From an uncultured Ruminococcus sp. (GTDB lineage Bacteria; Bacillota; Clostridia; Oscillospirales; Acutalibacteraceae), in assembly GCA_946414115.1 (NCBI GenBank), contig CAMKNF010000062.1:1-10254 (forward strand): a stretch of DNA of 10,254 bases. The letters are read 5' to 3'. Every line of letters begins with the position of its first letter. Within the stretch, counting starts at the first letter, position 1. Below the pieces are notes generated by a model. That model worked only from the letters and a program-made list of their open reading frames with translations. It searched no databases and was not told the DNA's origin. This document shows positions 7,949 through 10,254 of this stretch, one piece after another. Position numbers and translations under genes: made by a program.

Positions 7949-8805
7949 CAGATTTCCCTCTCTTTCAGCTTTTCGTTTAGTTTTCTGTAAAAATTACGTT
8001 TGTTTATTGAAACAAATTTGAGTTTTAAATCGGATTTTCTGATTTTTACAATATCATCTGCAAGTATATCGACATTCTTTTCACCGTCAATTGTCAGCAC
8101 ACAGCAACATTCGCCGGGGATTTTGACCGAAACAGTAAGCACTGAATTACCCTCAAAAATAACAGAACGTGAAAAAAGAGAGTGTGGACATACGGGAGTC
8201 ATAAGAATACAGTCAAGCTGGGGTGCAATTATAGGTCCGCCAGCCGAAAGCGAATAGGCGGTTGAGCCGGTTGGGGTTGAGAAAAGCAAACCGTCTGCAC
8301 GGTATTTTGCAATCTCCTCGTCATCAAGAGTGACCTGCAAATCAATGATTTTTGAAAGCTGGCCTCGTGCGATTACTGCGTCATTTACGGCAAGATAATT
8401 CTTTGAAACACCGTTTTTGATTACCTCAACGTCGAATAAAACACGCTCTTCAACCGAATAATTTCCGTCAAGAATACGAGTAAGCTCGCTGATGCCGTCA
8501 ATTTCAATGTCAGCGGCAAATCCGAGTCTGCCGACATTGACGCCTATTAACGGCTTGTTAAAGCGTGCGGCGTACTTTGCGGCGTGGATTATTGTTCCGT
8601 CACCGCCGACAGTTATGGCTATGTCACAAATTCTGAAAAGCTCTTCAATTGTATCGGTATAGGAAACCTTTACACCCTTGTAAAAGGGGGCACATTCTGA
8701 AAGCATAAATACATCTGCGTTATTTGAAAGCATAAGCAGAGATATTTCACCTGCACAGGAAATTGCTTCTTCTTTTGAAAGGTTTACAACAACGGCTGTT
8801 TTCAT
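7948..8805 (-). CDS. nadK: NAD kinase
   Basis: NadK phosphorylates NAD+ to NADP+ in the cytoplasm and sets the NADPH pool used by biosynthesis. The protein is 285 residues, normal for bacteria. Diagnostic motifs are GGDGT at 67-71, with the catalytic Asp69; GVNVGRLGFA at about 88-97; the N-D pair at 141-142 in AVNDAVI; and the glycine-rich TPTGSTAYSLSAGGP at 177-191. The polyphosphate-kinase annotation used for some relatives is not separable by sequence. The start is ATG 8805, 11 bases after the tlyA stop, with only a weak GGTGA four bases ahead. The gene shares one base with argR. Presence of nadK between tlyA and argR matches the clostridial form of this neighbourhood rather than that of Bacillus subtilis, from memory. 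Confidence 0.96.
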   Translation of the reverse strand: MKTAVVVNLSKEEAISCAGEISLLMLSNNADVFMLSECAPFYKGVKVSYTDTIEELFRICDIAITVGGDGTIIHAAKYAARFNKPLIGVNVGRLGFAADIEIDGISELTRILDGNYSVEERVLFDVEVIKNGVSKNYLAVNDAVIARGQLSKIIDLQVTLDDEEIAKYRADGLLFSTPTGSTAYSLSAGGPIIAPQLDCILMTPVCPHSLFSRSVIFEGNSVLTVSVKIPGECCCVLTIDGEKNVDILADDIVKIRKSDLKLKFVSINKRNFYRKLNEKLKEREI

Positions 8806-8816
8806 ATAATCACCAT

Positions 8817-9623
8817 TTATTTTTTATCAAGTTCCTTGTGTGAATTTTCTACGAGTTGTTCAGGCGTAACGTCTGTGTAGGATTTGGGTTCATCGCTTTT
8901 GCGAAGATGAATGAGGTATTCAATGTTGCCCTCGGGGCCTTTTATCGGTGAATAATCGAGATTCAAAACGTCAAAGCCGTTTTCAAGGCAGAAATTGTAA
9001 ATGTTTTCTACAACCTCTATGTGCACAGACGGGTCACGCACAACGCCCTTTTTACCAACCTTTTCACGTCCTGCCTCAAACTGAGGTTTTATAAGACATA
9101 CAGCCTGTGCATTTTCAGCCATAAGCTCTCTTGCGACAGGCAAAATCAGTTTAAGAGAAATGAAGGAAACATCCACAGAGAAAAAGTCGATTTCATCGGG
9201 TACCTGCTCACGGGTAACCTTACGCATATTTGTGCGTTCAAGGTTTACAACTCGTTCATCATTACGGAGCTTCCATGCAAGCTGACCGTAGCCTACGTCG
9301 ATTGAGTATACCTTTTTTGCACCGTTTTGGAGCATACAATCGGTAAAGCCGCCTGTCGAGGCTCCAATATCCATAGTGATTTTATCTTTTAGGTCAAAAT
9401 CAAAATTGTTGATTGCCTTTTCAAGCTTTAATCCGCCTCGGCTGACATATTTCTGCGTGTTGCCTCTTACCTCAATTTCAGCGTTTTCATCATATGTTGA
9501 TCCGCATTTATCTGCTTTCTGATTATCGACATACACCTGACCTGCCATAATCACGGCTTTTGCCTTTTCACGGCTGTCGGTGAAGCCTTTTTCATAAACA
9601 AGTATATCAAGTCTTTTTTTCAT
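8817..9623 (-). CDS. tlyA: TlyA-family rRNA 2'-O-methyltransferase
   Basis: TlyA proteins 2'-O-methylate cytidines in 16S and/or 23S rRNA using S-adenosylmethionine; the old hemolysin name is misleading. From ATG 9623 the protein is 268 residues and begins MKKRLDILVYEKGF, the classic start. An S4 RNA-binding domain spans about 1-60 (SREKAKAVIMAGQVYV). A Rossmann methyltransferase domain follows, with SAM motif DIGASTGGFTD at 85-95. A K-D-K-E set matches the FtsJ/RrmJ catalytic arrangement: K65 in RGGLKL, D151 in FFSVDVSF, K179 in LIKPQF and E235 in GNIEYL. The frame stays open 20 codons upstream to 9683, but this lies inside dxs and is not family-like. The gene overlaps the dxs end by 17 bases. 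A GGGAG stretch 15 bases before the ATG is far for a ribosome site, so reinitiation after dxs is plausible. Confidence 0.95.
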   Translation of the reverse strand: MKKRLDILVYEKGFTDSREKAKAVIMAGQVYVDNQKADKCGSTYDENAEIEVRGNTQKYVSRGGLKLEKAINNFDFDLKDKITMDIGASTGGFTDCMLQNGAKKVYSIDVGYGQLAWKLRNDERVVNLERTNMRKVTREQVPDEIDFFSVDVSFISLKLILPVARELMAENAQAVCLIKPQFEAGREKVGKKGVVRDPSVHIEVVENIYNFCLENGFDVLNLDYSPIKGPEGNIEYLIHLRKSDEPKSYTDVTPEQLVENSHKELDKK

Positions 9624-10206
9624 TTTCAGTTTGATTTTCTCCCAGATTTTTTGTAATAACGTCAAACATTCCCTTGCTGTCAAGCTTTAACATTGCAAGA
9701 GCTTCGGAAACCGACATCTGCTTCACAAATTCATCGTTTATCGCCTTTATGTGATAAATGCCGTTAAATTTTGTTCTCTGGAGCAAATCGGAAAAATTTC
9801 GGGCAATACCGCCGTTCTTAATCCCCTCTTCAAAGAACCAAACATTCTCAAAATTTGATGCAAATTCAACAGCCTCGCCGTTAATCGGTCTTATTTTGCA
9901 AAGCTTTAAAATACAGATTTCAATTCCGATTTCTTCAAGCATTTCCTTTGCACGGCAGGCATATGAAAAAAGTCTGCCGTAGGTTATGAGAAGATTTTTG
10001 CACTCCTTATTGCCGTAAATATCATAATCAATGCTTTCTTCACCGTAATCTTCGGGACAGTAAAGCTCTCCTCCACGGGGATAACGCACAACTGCAAGGC
10101 TTTCGCACATATATATTGCAGTTCCGAGCGCTTTTTTAAGTCCGATAAAATAAGACGGTGAGAAAATTGTTGTATTCGGAATTGAATTGAGCATTGAAAC
10201 GTCAAA
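9607..10206 (-). CDS. dxs: 1-deoxy-D-xylulose-5-phosphate synthase, C-terminal part (truncated by contig end)
   Basis: Dxs condenses pyruvate and glyceraldehyde 3-phosphate using thiamine diphosphate, the first step of the MEP isoprenoid pathway. Only the last 199 codons or so are present. The fragment begins FDVSMLNSIPNTTIFSPS, matching the family's F-D-x-x-x-L-x-x-I-P-N block of the transketolase-like pyrimidine-binding domain. VVRYPRG near fragment residues 39-45 contains the substrate-phosphate-contacting arginine. LLITYGR then opens the transketolase C-terminal domain, with WFFEEGIKNGGI following. Residues normally read as R-F-V-K-P-L-D are here LCKIRPIN, and the usual terminal F-I-x-H-G is FVKQMS, so the C-terminal domain is divergent. 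The ThDP-binding N-terminal domain lies off the contig. Codons above 10206 (encoding MLFRS) are adapter. The stop lies inside tlyA. Confidence 0.92.
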   Translation of the reverse strand, partial: FDVSMLNSIPNTTIFSPSYFIGLKKALGTAIYMCESLAVVRYPRGGELYCPEDYGEESIDYDIYGNKECKNLLITYGRLFSYACRAKEMLEEIGIEICILKLCKIRPINGEAVEFASNFENVWFFEEGIKNGGIARNFSDLLQRTKFNGIYHIKAINDEFVKQMSVSEALAMLKLDSKGMFDVITKNLGENQTENEKKT

Positions 10207-10254
10207 AGATCGGAAGAGCACACGTCTGAACTCCAGTCACCATCAAGTATCTCG
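10207..10254. other. Illumina adapter plus index (not genomic)
   Basis: Positions 10207-10240 are the TruSeq-type adapter, starting AGATCGGAAGAGCACACG and ending CTCCAGTCAC. An 8-base index CATCAAGT follows at 10241-10248, then ATCTCG, the first bases of the constant segment after the index. The same adapter and index, reversed, occupy 1-45. Genomic sequence ends at about 10206. The adapter supplies a false ATG for the leftward dxs frame. Confidence 0.98.

Noticed and set aside
8817..9623. Hemolysin or toxin annotation for TlyA
   Set aside because: The S4 domain, SAM motif and K-D-K-E set mark an RNA methyltransferase. No secretion signal or membrane segment is seen.
9624..9683. Possible 20-residue N-terminal extension of TlyA
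   Set aside because: It lies inside dxs codons, has no similarity to TlyA N termini, and the MKKRLD start at 9623 is the family norm.
46..10206. Undescribed defence, mobile or secondary-metabolite system
   Set aside because: All coding space is taken by recognisable core genes in compact order. There are no repeats, orphan genes, tRNA genes, integrase traces or composition shifts.
1..10251. Perfect 45-bp terminal inverted repeat suggesting a transposon or linear replicon
   Set aside because: Both arms are exactly a known Illumina adapter plus index, and all ten genes between them are chromosomal housekeeping genes with no transposase.

Overview
The window is a single contig of about 10.2 kb from a low-GC Firmicute. 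It is most likely a member of Clostridia near the Oscillospiraceae/Ruminococcaceae, probably from a gut-type metagenome. That placement rests on the AT-leaning codon use, the HemZ-type protein, and the shared Firmicute gene neighbourhoods dxs-tlyA-nadK-argR-recN and recJ-rel-dtd; no marker gene fixes the species. Positions 1-45 and 10207-10254 are not genomic. They are Illumina TruSeq-type (index-read side) adapter with an 8-base index, so the biological insert is about 46-10206.

Every gene lies on the minus strand, so transcription runs from high to low coordinates. In that order they are: dxs (3' part only), tlyA, nadK, argR, recN, recJ, rel (relA/spoT homologue), dtd, a metallo-beta-lactamase-fold hydrolase, and hemZ (5' part only). 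Junctions are overlaps of 1-17 nt or gaps of at most about 20 nt. There is no stretch of 300 bases without a gene and no room for a terminator or internal intergenic promoter. The insert reads as one slice of a long polycistronic operon whose promoter lies beyond the right end and whose end lies beyond the left.

The functions are housekeeping. They cover isoprenoid precursor synthesis (Dxs), rRNA 2'-O-methylation (TlyA), NADP supply (NadK), arginine-responsive repression (ArgR), double-strand-break and recombination repair (RecN, RecJ), stringent-response (p)ppGpp metabolism (Rel), removal of D-amino acids from tRNA (Dtd), a glyoxalase-II-like hydrolase, and heme-related radical-SAM chemistry (HemZ). 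The order looks like two familiar Firmicute blocks joined directly at recN-recJ. The apt gene often found between recJ and rel, and the spoIVB-spo0A pair often found after recN, are both absent.

I found no mobile element, CRISPR array, RNA gene or undescribed system. The most useful observations are the adapter ends, which form a false 45-bp terminal inverted repeat and false protein termini; several start-codon corrections (tlyA, recN, recJ, dtd); and the merged operon layout.
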